The notes: a model not told the origin generated them from the sequence alone. A stretch of DNA of 64,000 nucleotides from a bacterium (GCA_004560305.1 SFVI01000009.1:18567-82566); one strand, 5' to 3'. Shown: positions 43,399 to 52,949, counted from the first letter of the stretch. Translations and numbers: made by a program.

Positions 43399-43959
43399 TC
43401 ATTCGTCGCTTCTGCGCTGCTCAATAATGATATTGCTGGTGACAGGCAGGATGTTTTCAGCCGCTTCCGCTTTTTCCTGGGGCTTGGGCTGGGGCTGGCC
43501 GCCCAAGCTGCGGAAAGAGCTTTGGGCAGTCTGGACCGTAGTCAGGGCGCTGTTCAGGCTCTCCACCGTCTGGCGGATGATGTCATCCACATACTGGCTG
43601 GCTACCCGGCGCAGCTCCTTGCTCTTGGCTTCGGCGGAGGAGAGCATTTCGGTGCTTTTGGCTTTGGCCACCCGGACGATCTCCTGCTCCTCCACCATGG
43701 CGCGGGCCTGCTCCTCGGCATTTTTCCGCAGAGCCTCGGCCTCCCGCTTGGCGTTGCCGATGAATTCGTCCCGGGCCGCAACCAGGCGCTGGGCCTCCGC
43801 CACAGAGCTGGGCAGGCTGGCCTTGATGTCATTGATCAGGGCAACGGCCTTCTCCCGCTCGATAATGCACTTGTCATTGCCCAGAGGCACGCTCCAGGCG
43901 TCGGTCACCATGGCGTACAAAACATCCAGCAGGTCAAGAACGTTTCTGTTGCTGTCCAT
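43399..43959 (-). CDS. Coiled-coil protein, unknown function
   Basis: 186 residues. Residues 35-135 form a charged, Ala/Glu-rich coiled coil (KREAEALRKNAEEQARAMV, AKAKSTEMLSSAEAKSKELR) resembling ATPase stalk or DivIVA-type helices by composition; a Gln/Pro-rich tail follows. There is no signal peptide or membrane segment. ATG 43959 follows GGAGGTTGGGCTGAT. It overlaps no gene but starts one base before the coaD stop region, so it is cotranscribed with coaD. I cannot assign a function; a scaffold role is only a guess. Confidence 0.75.
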   Translation of the reverse strand: MDSNRNVLDLLDVLYAMVTDAWSVPLGNDKCIIEREKAVALINDIKASLPSSVAEAQRLVAARDEFIGNAKREAEALRKNAEEQARAMVEEQEIVRVAKAKSTEMLSSAEAKSKELRRVASQYVDDIIRQTVESLNSALTTVQTAQSSFRSLGGQPQPKPQEKAEAAENILPVTSNIIIEQRRSDE

Positions 43960-43960
43960 A

Positions 43961-44455
43961 TCAGCCCAACCTCCATTCCTTGGCTTTCTCCCGTATCTCA
44001 TCGATGATCTCATCCGGCACCAGGCCCGTCAGGTCCGCGTCGTAGCGGGCCATTTCCCGCACGATGGAAGAACTGAGGAAGGTGTACTTCTCGCTGGAGG
44101 TGAGGAACATGGTCTCCATCTCCGGGTTGATCTTCTTATTGATAAGATTCATCTGGAACTCATATTCAAAGTCCGACGCGGCACGCAGGCCCTTCACCAC
44201 CACGGCCCCATCAAACTGCCTGGCATACTCGGCCAGCAGCCCGTCGGAACAGTCCACGGTGACATTGGGGTATTTGGCTACCGCCCGGCGCACCATATCC
44301 ACCCGCTCCTCCACGCTGAACATAGGGGAAGTTTTGGTGGAGTTAAACATGACGCAAACCACCACCCGGTCAAAAATTTGGCTGGCGCGGCGGATAATAT
44401 TCAGATGGCCCAGGGTGATAGGGTCAAAGCTGCCGGGGCAGATTGCGATTGACAT
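43961..44455 (-). CDS. coaD: Phosphopantetheine adenylyltransferase
   Basis: 164 residues, fourth step of coenzyme A synthesis. The nucleotidyltransferase signature PGSFDPITLGHLNII is at the N-terminus, with the TxGH form of the HxGH motif; NSTKTSPMFS, and YTFLSSSIVREMARYDADLT near the end are typical of CoaD. ATG 44455 shares one base with the rsmD stop (TGATG), so translation is coupled. The usual pairing of rsmD and coaD supports the call. Confidence 0.97.
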   Translation of the reverse strand: MSIAICPGSFDPITLGHLNIIRRASQIFDRVVVCVMFNSTKTSPMFSVEERVDMVRRAVAKYPNVTVDCSDGLLAEYARQFDGAVVVKGLRAASDFEYEFQMNLINKKINPEMETMFLTSSEKYTFLSSSIVREMARYDADLTGLVPDEIIDEIREKAKEWRLG

Positions 44456-44994
44456 CAGGCGCTCTCCTTCACATACAGGGTGAGCTTCACCTTGCCGTAG
44501 CGGTATTCCCTGCGCTTCTGATAGGGCGCGGCCAGCTCCGGCATGGGGGTTTCCCTGCGAGATTCGCAAACTATTATACCACCATCCGACAATATGTCAA
44601 CCGAATTGATCACATTCAGCACCGATTCGTACAGCTGGGAATCATAGGGCGGGTCCACGAATATCAGGTCAAAGCGGCCGCAGCCCCGCAGATAGCTCAG
44701 GGCCTCTTGCTGCAGCACCGGGGCGCTGAGGCCGCAGGCCTTCAGATTCTCCTTAATGATTTTCACCGCTTCCCGGCTCTGGTCAATAAACACCACGCTG
44801 TCCGCCCCCCGGCTTAGGCATTCAATGCCCAGCTGGCCGGTGCCGGCAAAAAGGTCCAGCACCCGGCGGCCCTCAATATCAAACTGGATGATGTTGAAAA
44901 GGGACTCCTTCACATTATCGGTGGTGGGGCGGATGTCATAATTCTCCGGGGTTTTCAGTCGCCTGCCCCGGACGCTGCCGCTGATCACTCGCAT
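44455..44994 (-). CDS. rsmD: 16S rRNA (guanine-966-N2)-methyltransferase
   Basis: 179 residues. MRVISGSVRGRRLKTP at the start, SAM-binding VLDLFAGTGQLGIECLSRGA (about 48-67), and the catalytic DPPY in LIFVDPPYDSQLY. It methylates 16S rRNA at G966. It overlaps the end of uvrC by 10 bases. Confidence 0.96.
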   Translation of the reverse strand: MRVISGSVRGRRLKTPENYDIRPTTDNVKESLFNIIQFDIEGRRVLDLFAGTGQLGIECLSRGADSVVFIDQSREAVKIIKENLKACGLSAPVLQQEALSYLRGCGRFDLIFVDPPYDSQLYESVLNVINSVDILSDGGIIVCESRRETPMPELAAPYQKRREYRYGKVKLTLYVKESA

Positions 44995-46811
44995 GTTTTT
45001 TCACTCTCCCCGCTGTGGAAATAGTCATACACCGCCTGGGCCGTGTTTTTGGGCACCACCAGCCGGAGCTGCTCCAGACTGGCCTCCCGGATAGCCTTGA
45101 CGGATTTAAAGGTTTTTATAAGCTCGTTTCGGCGCTTGTCCCCCACGCCGGGGATCTTGTCCAGGGTAGAACCGTAGCCCTCGCTGCGCAGGGAGCGCTG
45201 ATACTCAATGGCGAAGCGGTGGGTCTCCTCCTGGATGCCGCCGATGAGGGCGAACACTGCCTGGTTCTGGCTGATGCCGATCTCCTGCCCCTCCGGGCTG
45301 ATCAGGGCCCGGGTGCGGTGCCGGTCGTCCTTCACCATGCCGAAGGTGGGCACGCAGAAGCCCAGGTCCAGCTGGGCCTGGACAGCCACGGCGGCATGGG
45401 TGTCGCCGCCGTCGATCAGCAGCAAATCCGGCAGCGGAGCAAACTTCTCGTCCCCTTCCGCATAGTGCCGGAAGCGGCGGTACACCGCCTGGTACATGCT
45501 GGCATAGTCATCCTGCATTTCCAGGTCCTTGATGCGAAACTTCCGATAACCCCGCTTTAAGGGCTTCCCATCCACATGGACGGTCATGGCCGCTACGATA
45601 CCGGTGGCCCCCAGGTTGGACACGTCGAAGGCTTCGATCCGCTCCGGAAACTGCTCCAGCTCCAGGGTCTTCTGCAGCCACTCCAGGGTCTTGGAGCGGC
45701 GCTGGGCCGCGGTGGTGCGGCGCTGGATCTCCTCCCGGGCGTTGAGGGCCGCGCTCTCAATGAGGCGCATCCGCTCCCCCCGTTTGGGGGTCTCGATATA
45801 GATTCTGCGGCCGGAGCACTGGCTCAGTAGCACCTCCAGATCCTGCCGGTCCTCGATCTCGCAGGGCAGCAGGATGGATTTGGGCCAGCCGCCCCGGTGA
45901 GCAGTGTAATACTGGCGCACCAGATCGGATATGGCCTCGCTGTCCTCTTCCAGGGGCTCCTCCATCATTTCGGTGTCCTTGCCCACCAGGTCGCCGTTGA
46001 CAAAGTGCAGCACGGTGAAGCAGCTTTTGGCCCCCCGGCAGAAGCCGATGGCATCGGTATCGGCAAAGGCGGTGGCGATGACCCGCTGGCGGTTGGACAG
46101 GTTTTCTATCGCCCGCAGCCGGTCCCGCAGCTCAGCGGCCTTTTCAAAGCGCAGCTCCTCCGCCGCCTGCTCCATCTGGCAGCGCAGGTCCTCCAACAGT
46201 TCCCCGCTCTTACCGTCCAGAATCAAAGCCGCCTGGCTCATGCGGCGGCGGTATTCCTCGCCGCTGCTGTCCTTCAGGCACCAGCCCAGGCAGGCGCCCA
46301 TGTGGTAATTGAGGCAGGGCCGCTCCTTGCCGATGTCCCGGGGGAACTTCCGGGAGCAATCCGGCAACAGCAGGGCCTTGCTGATGGTGCTGATCACATT
46401 CTTGGTCTGGCCCCGGCTGCCGAAGGGGCCGTAGTATTTGGCGCCGTCCTTGGCGGCCCGGTTGGAAAGGCTCATGCTGGGGTATTCCTCCCGCATATCC
46501 AGGCGGATGAAGGGATAGCCCTTGTCGTCCTTCAAAAGGATGTTGTAATGGGGCTTATGACGTTTAATGAGGGAGTTTTCCAGCACAAGGGCCTCAAACT
46601 CGCTGGCGGCCACAATGACGTTGAAGTCCGCCACCTTATCCACCATGGCCTGCACCTTGGGCAGATGCTCCCCGTGAAAATAGCTGCTGACCCTGTTTTT
46701 CAGCTTCTTTGCCTTGCCAACGTATATCACTTCGCTCTTTTCATCCAGCATGATATACACCCCCGGCAACAGGGGCAGATTATTGGCTTTTTCTCTCAGG
46801 GTATCAAGCAT
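44985..46811 (-). CDS. uvrC: Excinuclease ABC subunit C
   Basis: 608 residues, full length. An N-terminal GIY-YIG nuclease (PGVYIMLDEKSEVIYVGKAK), a cysteine-containing region, a UVR motif (LRCQMEQAAEELRFEKAAEL, about 200-220), an RNase H-like nuclease domain with DGGDTHAAVA, and a C-terminal helix-hairpin-helix (LDKIPGVGDKRRNELIKTF). It makes both incisions in nucleotide excision repair; PcrA at 3.5-5.9 kb is the matching helicase type. ATG 46811 follows ACGAGGTCAACAGT. Confidence 0.97.
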   Translation of the reverse strand: MLDTLREKANNLPLLPGVYIMLDEKSEVIYVGKAKKLKNRVSSYFHGEHLPKVQAMVDKVADFNVIVAASEFEALVLENSLIKRHKPHYNILLKDDKGYPFIRLDMREEYPSMSLSNRAAKDGAKYYGPFGSRGQTKNVISTISKALLLPDCSRKFPRDIGKERPCLNYHMGACLGWCLKDSSGEEYRRRMSQAALILDGKSGELLEDLRCQMEQAAEELRFEKAAELRDRLRAIENLSNRQRVIATAFADTDAIGFCRGAKSCFTVLHFVNGDLVGKDTEMMEEPLEEDSEAISDLVRQYYTAHRGGWPKSILLPCEIEDRQDLEVLLSQCSGRRIYIETPKRGERMRLIESAALNAREEIQRRTTAAQRRSKTLEWLQKTLELEQFPERIEAFDVSNLGATGIVAAMTVHVDGKPLKRGYRKFRIKDLEMQDDYASMYQAVYRRFRHYAEGDEKFAPLPDLLLIDGGDTHAAVAVQAQLDLGFCVPTFGMVKDDRHRTRALISPEGQEIGISQNQAVFALIGGIQEETHRFAIEYQRSLRSEGYGSTLDKIPGVGDKRRNELIKTFKSVKAIREASLEQLRLVVPKNTAQAVYDYFHSGESEKTCE

Positions 46812-46840
46812 ACTGTTGACCTCGTTAAATTATGTAAACC

Positions 46841-47707
46841 TTATGCCGTCTCTGTCTCTTGGCTCTCCGTGATCTGTTCCTTGCCGAATATGCACCAGAG
46901 GGTGATGGACACCACCACGATAACGCCGCCGATCAGGGCGAAGATACCCGGCTTCTCCCCATCAAAGATCAGCACCCACACCGGGTTCAGCAGCGGCTCC
47001 ACCGCGCCCAGCAGACAGCAGGCCAGGGGCGGGCAGTACCGGGAGGACTTCACATACAGGATGTAGGAAATGCCCAGCTGGAACACGCCCAGGGTCAGGA
47101 TGGAGAGGGTGGCGGTGGTGGTAAACACCGGCTTGGTGGCAATGATGAAGGGCAGGCCCACCAGGAAGGTCAGGCACTGGCCGATGAGAATACCGGAGAA
47201 GCGCTGCTCCCCTTCCAGCTCGCCCACGGCCATGAACATGCCGGCCATGAACATACCGGCGGCGATGGCCACCAGGTTGCCCAGGATATAGCCGGGCTGC
47301 AGCTGGTCAAAGAAAAACAGGGCGATGCCCAGAAGGGTCAGGGTGACCACGGCGGCGTCCGCCTTGCGGATGCAGGTCTTGTAGATCAGGGCAGTGAAAA
47401 TGACGATGAACACCGGGGAAGTAAACTGCAGGACGATGGCGTTGGCGGCGGTGGTCAGCTTGTTGGCGCAGACGAAGCAGGTATACACGCAGGCGGACAG
47501 CACGCCAGCCAGAAAGGTTTTTTTACTCAGCACGAAGCGATGCCGGGAAATGACCATATACACGGCAATGGTGGCGCCGGCGATCAGGCTGCGCATACCG
47601 GCCACGGCGAAGCCGTTCCAGGGAATAAGCTTGATGAAGATGCCGGCAATGCTCCACAGCGTGGCGCAGACCAGCATTTCTATGATTGCCAGATTTTCTT
47701 TTTTCAT
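46841..47707 (-). CDS. EamA/DMT-family transporter (second)
   Basis: 288 residues with ten predicted membrane segments in two EamA repeats. LAIIEMLVCATLWSIAGIFIK begins the first repeat; the second starts near residue 140. ATG 47707 follows GGTGAGGCATATC; the frame continues upstream to 47779 into the HPr terminator without a ribosome binding site. Substrate unknown. It lies 29 bases upstream of uvrC with no terminator seen between. Confidence 0.87.
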   Translation of the reverse strand: MKKENLAIIEMLVCATLWSIAGIFIKLIPWNGFAVAGMRSLIAGATIAVYMVISRHRFVLSKKTFLAGVLSACVYTCFVCANKLTTAANAIVLQFTSPVFIVIFTALIYKTCIRKADAAVVTLTLLGIALFFFDQLQPGYILGNLVAIAAGMFMAGMFMAVGELEGEQRFSGILIGQCLTFLVGLPFIIATKPVFTTTATLSILTLGVFQLGISYILYVKSSRYCPPLACCLLGAVEPLLNPVWVLIFDGEKPGIFALIGGVIVVVSITLWCIFGKEQITESQETETA

Positions 47708-47754
47708 GATATGCCTCACCAGAAACACGAAAGGTTTGAAAGGGGTGCTGATTA

Positions 47755-47785
47755 CAAAAAATAGGCGCGTGATCTTCACGCGCCT
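47755..47785 (-). terminator. HPr terminator
   Basis: Minus-strand AGGCGCGTGA/TCACGCGCCT stem with a three-base loop followed by ATTTTTT. Confidence 0.92.
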
Positions 47786-47806
47786 GTTTTTATCAATTTG
47801 ATCAGA

Positions 47807-48070
47807 TCACTCGTTGAAATCGGAATCAATGAGTTCGGCCAGGGTAGCAATCGCCGCGTCCTCGTCAGCACCGTCAGCGATGATGTTGATGGTGGTGCCC
47901 TTGACAATACCCAGGGAAAGAACGCCCAGGAGGCTCTTGGCGTTCACACGCCGCTCTTCCTTCTCCACCCAGATGCTGCTCTTGAACTCGTTGGCTTTCT
48001 GAATGAAGAAAGTCGCGGGCCGGGCATGAAGACCTACCTGATTATTGATGACTACTTCTTTGGTTATCAT
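47807..48070 (-). CDS. ptsH: Phosphocarrier protein HPr
   Basis: 87 residues, full length. His15 in GLHARPAT is the site phosphorylated by enzyme I; Ser46 in VNAKSLLGVLSLG is the regulatory site of HPr kinase, so both sugar uptake and catabolite control are possible. Crh-type proteins lack the His, so this is HPr. ATG 48070 follows AAGGAGTGGCAAGT. Stands alone with its own promoter and terminator; enzyme I is not in the window. Confidence 0.95.
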   Translation of the reverse strand: MITKEVVINNQVGLHARPATFFIQKANEFKSSIWVEKEERRVNAKSLLGVLSLGIVKGTTINIIADGADEDAAIATLAELIDSDFNE

Positions 48071-48108
48071 ACTTGCCACTCCTTATTTCATAACGATATT
48101 GCTTTCTT

Positions 48109-48137
48109 AATTTAACAAATTTTTCGGAAATCGTCAA
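48109..48137 (-). promoter_or_regulatory. Promoter for the HPr gene
   Basis: Minus-strand TTGACG (48137-48132), 17-base spacer, TAAATT (48114-48109). Confidence 0.65.
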
Positions 48138-48193
48138 CCGCTTTCGTTGCTTTCATTATTTTCACCATTTATTTTTCTTCACTGCGGCGAAAT

Positions 48194-50569
48194 TTATTTA
48201 AGTTCGACAACAGTAACGCCTGCCTCACCCTCGCCAAATCTTCCCAAACGGAAAGATTTTACGCTTTTATTCCGTTTCAGCATCTGCTGCACCGCGGCGC
48301 GCAGGGCGCCGGTGCCTTTGCCGTGGATGATGGTGACGGTTTTCAGCCGGGACATGACGGCGCTGTCGATATACCGCTCGGCAGCCAGGACGGCTTCCAC
48401 GCTCTCCATGCCCCGCAGATCGATCTGAGGCTCAATGCTCATAGATCGCAGCTGGGCAGCGCTGCTTTTGGCCACAGTCTTGGGGCCGGGGACCTTCTCC
48501 CCTTCCAGCAGCAGCACCTCGTCCTCTTTGGCGGTGACATTCATGATGCCGGCCCGGAGACTCAGCACCCGATCAGGCGAGATGGCCAGAACCGTGGCCT
48601 TCATGCCCATGGACTTGATCTGCACCGTGTCCCCCACCTTCAAGGGCCGGGAAGAAGTTTTTTCCGCCGGTGCCGGTTCCAGCTCTTTTCGCAGGGCCTC
48701 CTGGCTGAGATTCAGCTTCCGGCGCAGCTGGGAGCGGGCCTCGTTGATCTGCTGGGCCTCCTCCTGCTCGTTGGCGTGCTTACGCATCTCGTCCAGTTCA
48801 TGAAAGACCTCCTCAGCGGTGGCACGAGCGTCCTGAATGATCCGCTCCGCCTCCCGGCGGGACTTCAGATCCGCCTTATCCAGCCGCACCTCCAGCTCGG
48901 CCTTCAGGAAAGCGGCCTTTTTGGCGCTCTCCTGGGCCTCCCGCAGCTTCACGGCGGCCTCGTTCCGATCCCGCTCCAGCAGGAGACGGGTCTGCTCCAG
49001 CTTTTCGATGGTGGCCTCAAAGCTGGCGCTCTCGGTGCTGACCCGGTTGCGGGCGTCCGCAATGATGTCCTCCCCCAGTCCCAGGCGCTGGGAAATGGCA
49101 AAGGCGTTGGATTTGCCGGGGATGCCCACCAGCAGATGATAGGTGGGGCGGAGGGTCTCCACATCGAACTCGCAGGAGGCGTTCTGCACCCCCGGCTCAT
49201 TGGTGGCATAGACCTTCAGCTCCGCATAGTGGGTGGTGGCGGCAATGACGGCCCCCTTCCGGCGGCAGTATTCGATAATGGCCACGGCCAGGGCCGCACC
49301 CTCGGTGGGGTCGGTGCCGGCGCCCAGCTCGTCAAACAGGATCAGGGAGCGGTCATCGCACTCTTCGATAATATTGACGATATTGCTCATGTGGGCAGAG
49401 AAGGTGGAGAGATTTTGCTCAATGCTCTGCTCATCGCCGATGTCTGCCAAGATGTGGCTGAACACCGGCAGGTTGCTGCCGTCGTCGGCGGGGATGTGCA
49501 GGCCGCACTGGTTCATGGCGGCAAGCAGGCCGATGGTCTTGATAGAGACGGTCTTGCCGCCGGTATTGGGGCCGGTGATCACCAGGGTATCAAAGCTGTC
49601 CCCCAGTTCCAGGCTGATGGGCACGGCCTTGGCCTGATCCAGCAGCGGGTGCCGGGCCCGGCGCAGGACAATGCCCCCGGCCTCACCGGCAGCGCTCTGA
49701 CAGTTCAATTTATAGCTGAGCTTGGCCTTGGCAAAGATCAGATCCAGCCGCACCAGAATCTCAAAGTCGGCAGAAATATCGTCCCTATGCTCGGCGCAGT
49801 CGGCAGACAGCTCCGCCAGGATGCGGTCGATCTCGATCTTCTCCTTGGCGGACAGCTCCCGCAGCTCGTTATTGGCCTTGACGGCGGCCATGGGCTCGAT
49901 AAACAGGGTAGCGCCGGAGGCAGAAATATCATGCACCAGGCCGGGAATGGCCCCCTTGTGCTCTGCCTTTACCGGCACCACATAGCGGTCCTGCCGCATG
50001 GTGATGATGGGTTCCTGCAGGGCCTTGGCATAGCCGGGAGAGGAAATAATCTTTTGCAGGGAATCCCTGGCCCGGGCAGCGGCGGCCCGCATCTGGCGGC
50101 GGATGTTGGCCAGCTCCGGGCTGGCCCCGTCGGCGATCTCATCCTCGCCGCTGATGGAGGTGCTGATCTTCTCCTCCAGGAACTTGTTGGCATGGAGGGC
50201 ATAGAACAGATGGTCAATGGGCGTTTTGCCCACGGTGTCATCGGCGATGTAGCCCCGCACCAGCCGGGCACACTGAAGCACCCGGGCTATATCCAGCAGC
50301 TCCCGGGTGTTGAGGGCGCCGCCCAGGTCGGCCCGGGCCAGAGAGGGGCGCACGTCCTTTACGCCGGAGAAGCTGGGGCTGCCCCGCACCACCATCATGG
50401 TCTTGGCGGCGGTGGTCTCCTCCTGGCGGCGGCGCACCTCCGCCGGTTCAACGGACGGTGTCAGAGCACGGGCCTGTTCCTTGGCGGTGTCCCCCACCGC
50501 CTCCGCCGCCAGCATTTCCAGCACGGCGGGCAGTTCCAGGGTCATCAGTGATTTCTCAAAAAAACGCAT
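48194..50569 (-). CDS. mutS2: Endonuclease MutS2
   Basis: 791 residues. No N-terminal mismatch-binding domain, which separates it from MutS. The ATPase has Walker A GPNTGGKTVSIKTIGL (about 333-348), Walker B ILFDELGAGTDPTEGAAL, and a histidine switch TTHYAELK. A long coiled coil (about 520-630) leads to a C-terminal Smr nuclease domain with IDLRGM and HGKGTGALR. MutS2 acts on branched DNA and on collided ribosomes in Firmicutes. It is last in the era-recO group. Confidence 0.96.
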   Translation of the reverse strand: MRFFEKSLMTLELPAVLEMLAAEAVGDTAKEQARALTPSVEPAEVRRRQEETTAAKTMMVVRGSPSFSGVKDVRPSLARADLGGALNTRELLDIARVLQCARLVRGYIADDTVGKTPIDHLFYALHANKFLEEKISTSISGEDEIADGASPELANIRRQMRAAAARARDSLQKIISSPGYAKALQEPIITMRQDRYVVPVKAEHKGAIPGLVHDISASGATLFIEPMAAVKANNELRELSAKEKIEIDRILAELSADCAEHRDDISADFEILVRLDLIFAKAKLSYKLNCQSAAGEAGGIVLRRARHPLLDQAKAVPISLELGDSFDTLVITGPNTGGKTVSIKTIGLLAAMNQCGLHIPADDGSNLPVFSHILADIGDEQSIEQNLSTFSAHMSNIVNIIEECDDRSLILFDELGAGTDPTEGAALAVAIIEYCRRKGAVIAATTHYAELKVYATNEPGVQNASCEFDVETLRPTYHLLVGIPGKSNAFAISQRLGLGEDIIADARNRVSTESASFEATIEKLEQTRLLLERDRNEAAVKLREAQESAKKAAFLKAELEVRLDKADLKSRREAERIIQDARATAEEVFHELDEMRKHANEQEEAQQINEARSQLRRKLNLSQEALRKELEPAPAEKTSSRPLKVGDTVQIKSMGMKATVLAISPDRVLSLRAGIMNVTAKEDEVLLLEGEKVPGPKTVAKSSAAQLRSMSIEPQIDLRGMESVEAVLAAERYIDSAVMSRLKTVTIIHGKGTGALRAAVQQMLKRNKSVKSFRLGRFGEGEAGVTVVELK

Positions 50570-50573
50570 AGCT

Positions 50574-51320
50574 TTATCTTATCCTTATGTTTTTCCAATA
50601 TGACAGAGTGGAAAACTGCCGCTCGGTTTGCAGCAGCAGATAGCGTTCCGCCGCGGAACTGAGCCGCTGCATGGCCTCCCCTTCCAGGCGGAAGGAGAAC
50701 AGCTGCTTTGCCGGGGCGGAGACGATATAGCGCAGGGCGGCCAGGGAATCCGGGCAGAGCCGGGCCAGCTGATCCCGGCTGTCGGCACAGGCGCGGCAGA
50801 ATACGCTGCCCCGCTCCAGGCTCAGCACCGGCTGCTCCATCTCCTGACAGCCGCAGGCGGGGCAGGCGCTGAGCTCCGGGGTGTAGCCGGTGAGGCACAT
50901 GAGCCGCAGCTCAAAAGCGGCCTTGATCTGTTCCGAAGGGTACAGCTGATTGCTGAGGGCATAGAGAGAATTGAGCCCCAGCTGCAGTATGGCCGGCTCC
51001 GGCTGATCCTCCACGCTGAGCGCCTCCAGGCACTCGGCAAAGTAGCAGCCCAGGGCCAGGTTCTCCATATCCCTGCGCAGGCCGGGAAAGGCCTCTTTGA
51101 TCACAGCTTCGTTCACCGTCCATTTGCCCCGGTTGCCGAAGAGCGTCATCTCCGAATAGGTCAGCTGCTGGGTGGCGGCGGCGGTTTTGCTGCCCTTGCG
51201 CAGGGCGCCCCGGGCCTTGACGGTGATCTTGCCGTCGGTGGAAGTCAGCAGGGTGAGGATGCGGTCCGCCTCCTTGTACCGGACTTCCCGCAGGACAAGG
51301 GCGTTGGTTGTCGTAAACAT
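50574..51320 (-). CDS. recO: DNA repair protein RecO
   Basis: 248 residues. An N-terminal OB fold (TTNALVLREVRYKEADRILT) and a C-terminal helical part with a zinc finger of four cysteines (CPACG...CRAC, about 146-172). It works with RecR, also encoded in this window, to load RecA. It ends four bases before mutS2 begins. Confidence 0.95.
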   Translation of the reverse strand: MFTTTNALVLREVRYKEADRILTLLTSTDGKITVKARGALRKGSKTAAATQQLTYSEMTLFGNRGKWTVNEAVIKEAFPGLRRDMENLALGCYFAECLEALSVEDQPEPAILQLGLNSLYALSNQLYPSEQIKAAFELRLMCLTGYTPELSACPACGCQEMEQPVLSLERGSVFCRACADSRDQLARLCPDSLAALRYIVSAPAKQLFSFRLEGEAMQRLSSAAERYLLLQTERQFSTLSYWKNIRIR

Positions 51321-51354
51321 ATATGTATACCTGCTCGCTCCGAGCCCGGGGAAT

Positions 51355-51483
51355 TTATCCCCGGCTCTCCATGGTGTTTTGGGCAGTCCTTTTCTCTACG
51401 GCTCTGGCGGCAGCTTTATAAAGGAGATAATACAGCGGGTCGCCGGTCTCCCGGAAAGCCTGCCAGATGGGATCGTCTTTCAT
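51355..51483 (-). CDS. YqzL-like small protein
   Basis: 42 residues; a small reading frame between era and recO. The sequence starts MKDDPIWQAFRETGDPLYYL and continues LYKAAARAVEKR. It matches the pattern W-x3-F-x2-T-G-x4-YLLYK of YqzL proteins, whose genes lie in the era-recO region in Bacillus. ATG 51483 follows GGCAGAGGTGGTAGC, a good ribosome binding site. Function is unknown for the family. Confidence 0.72.
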   Translation of the reverse strand: MKDDPIWQAFRETGDPLYYLLYKAAARAVEKRTAQNTMESRG

Positions 51484-51545
51484 GCTACCACCTCTGCCTT
51501 TAGTATCTGCAAAGGCGGCAGATTAAAATGCTGGAAAAAATTGAT

Positions 51546-52433
51546 TTACTGCTCGCTGAAGCCGAAGTTGCGCAGCTGGGCCATGGAATCCCGCCAGTTC
51601 TCCTTCACCTTCACCCAGGTCTGCAAATAGACCTTGGTGCCCATGAAGGCCTCAATATCGGTGCGGGCCAGCTCCCCGATCTTCCGGAGCATGGAACCCT
51701 TCTTGCCGATGATGATGCCCTTATGGCTCTCCTTCTCGCAGTAGATGGTGACCTCCAGGTCAATGATGCCGTTGTCCCGCTCGGAGAACTTGGTGACCTC
51801 CACAGCGGTGCCGTGGGGGATCTCCTTGTCCAGGCAGCGCAGCAGCTTTTCCCGCACCAGCTCCGCGCAGATCTGCCGCTCCGGCTGGTCGGTGATCATG
51901 TCCTCCGGGAAGAAGTGGGGGCCCTCCTGGGCGTATTTTTCCAGCTCGGCCATCAGCTCGTCCACCCCCTCGCCAGTCCTGGCGGAGATGGGCAGGATGG
52001 CGTCAAACTGGTACAGAGTGCTGTAGGCGGCCATGACCTCCAGAAGCCGGGCCTTGTCCACGGTGTCGATCTTATTGATCACCAGCAGGGCCGGAGCCTT
52101 GGTCTGGCCGATGCGCTCAATCAGCGCCAGCTCCTGAGGGCCTGGGCTGGCCACCGGCTCTACCAGCAGCAGCACGCAGTCCACATCCGCCACGCTCTCC
52201 TTCACCACGTTGACCATATAGTCCCCCAGACGGGTCTTGGGCTTGTGGAAGCCGGGGGTATCCATCAGGACGAACTGGGTGTCCCCCCGGTTGACGATGG
52301 CGGTGATGCGGTTGCGGGTGGTCTGGGGCTTGTTGGAAACAATGGCGATCTTCTCCCCTACCAGAGCGTTGGTCAGGGTGGACTTGCCCACATTGGGCCG
52401 GCCGCAGATGGTGATCATGGCTGCTTTTGTCAT
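51546..52433 (-). CDS. era: GTPase Era
   Basis: 295 residues. G1 GRPNVGKSTL is near residue 11, G3 DTPGFHKP, G4 NKID, and a C-terminal KH domain (VTIYCEKESHKGIIIGKKGS). Era binds 16S rRNA during 30S assembly. ATG 52433 follows AGGAGATAAGCTAT. It is 28 bases after ybeY. Confidence 0.97.
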   Translation of the reverse strand: MTKAAMITICGRPNVGKSTLTNALVGEKIAIVSNKPQTTRNRITAIVNRGDTQFVLMDTPGFHKPKTRLGDYMVNVVKESVADVDCVLLLVEPVASPGPQELALIERIGQTKAPALLVINKIDTVDKARLLEVMAAYSTLYQFDAILPISARTGEGVDELMAELEKYAQEGPHFFPEDMITDQPERQICAELVREKLLRCLDKEIPHGTAVEVTKFSERDNGIIDLEVTIYCEKESHKGIIIGKKGSMLRKIGELARTDIEAFMGTKVYLQTWVKVKENWRDSMAQLRNFGFSEQ

Positions 52434-52461
52434 ATAGCTTATCTCCTGTAATGATTATTCT

Positions 52462-52944
52462 TCAAATATCGTCGCCCATGATGGCTTTTTCCCGGGCGCG
52501 CATCTGGGCCTTCATCTCGCCCTCATCCACATGGTCATAGCCCAGCAGGTGCAAAACGGAGTGGACGGTGAGGTACATGATCTCCCGTTTGAAGCCGTGG
52601 CCAAATTCCTGGCCCTGGGCCTCGCAACGGGGCAGGGAGATCATCATGTCCCCCAGCAGCACCGCGCCGGTATCCAGATCCCGCTCACAGCCCGCCGGGT
52701 CAAAGTGCCCCGGCTCCAGATCGTTTTGGGGAAAGCTGAGCACATCGGTGGGCCTGTCCACCCCGCGGAATTCCCGGTTCACTGCATGGATGCCCGCATC
52801 GTCGGTTAACAGTACGCTTATGATGCAGGGCGTGTCTACCCCTTCGGCGGCCAGAGCCATGGCGGCGGCCTTCTTGATGAGGGCGGCGGCCTGGTTATAG
52901 CCCAGGTTCTTCACTTCCCGGCTCACATATATCTCGTGCTCCAT
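52462..52944 (-). CDS. ybeY: Endoribonuclease YbeY
   Basis: 160 residues. The zinc-binding HSVLHLLGYDH motif is near the C-terminus, and NREFRGVDRPTDVLSFP is the family signature. It is needed for 16S rRNA 3' processing and ribosome quality control. Bacillus places PgpH (yqfF) between phoH and ybeY and diacylglycerol kinase and cdd between ybeY and era; those genes are missing here. Confidence 0.96.
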   Translation of the reverse strand: MEHEIYVSREVKNLGYNQAAALIKKAAAMALAAEGVDTPCIISVLLTDDAGIHAVNREFRGVDRPTDVLSFPQNDLEPGHFDPAGCERDLDTGAVLLGDMMISLPRCEAQGQEFGHGFKREIMYLTVHSVLHLLGYDHVDEGEMKAQMRAREKAIMGDDI

Positions 52945-52949
52945 CTGTC

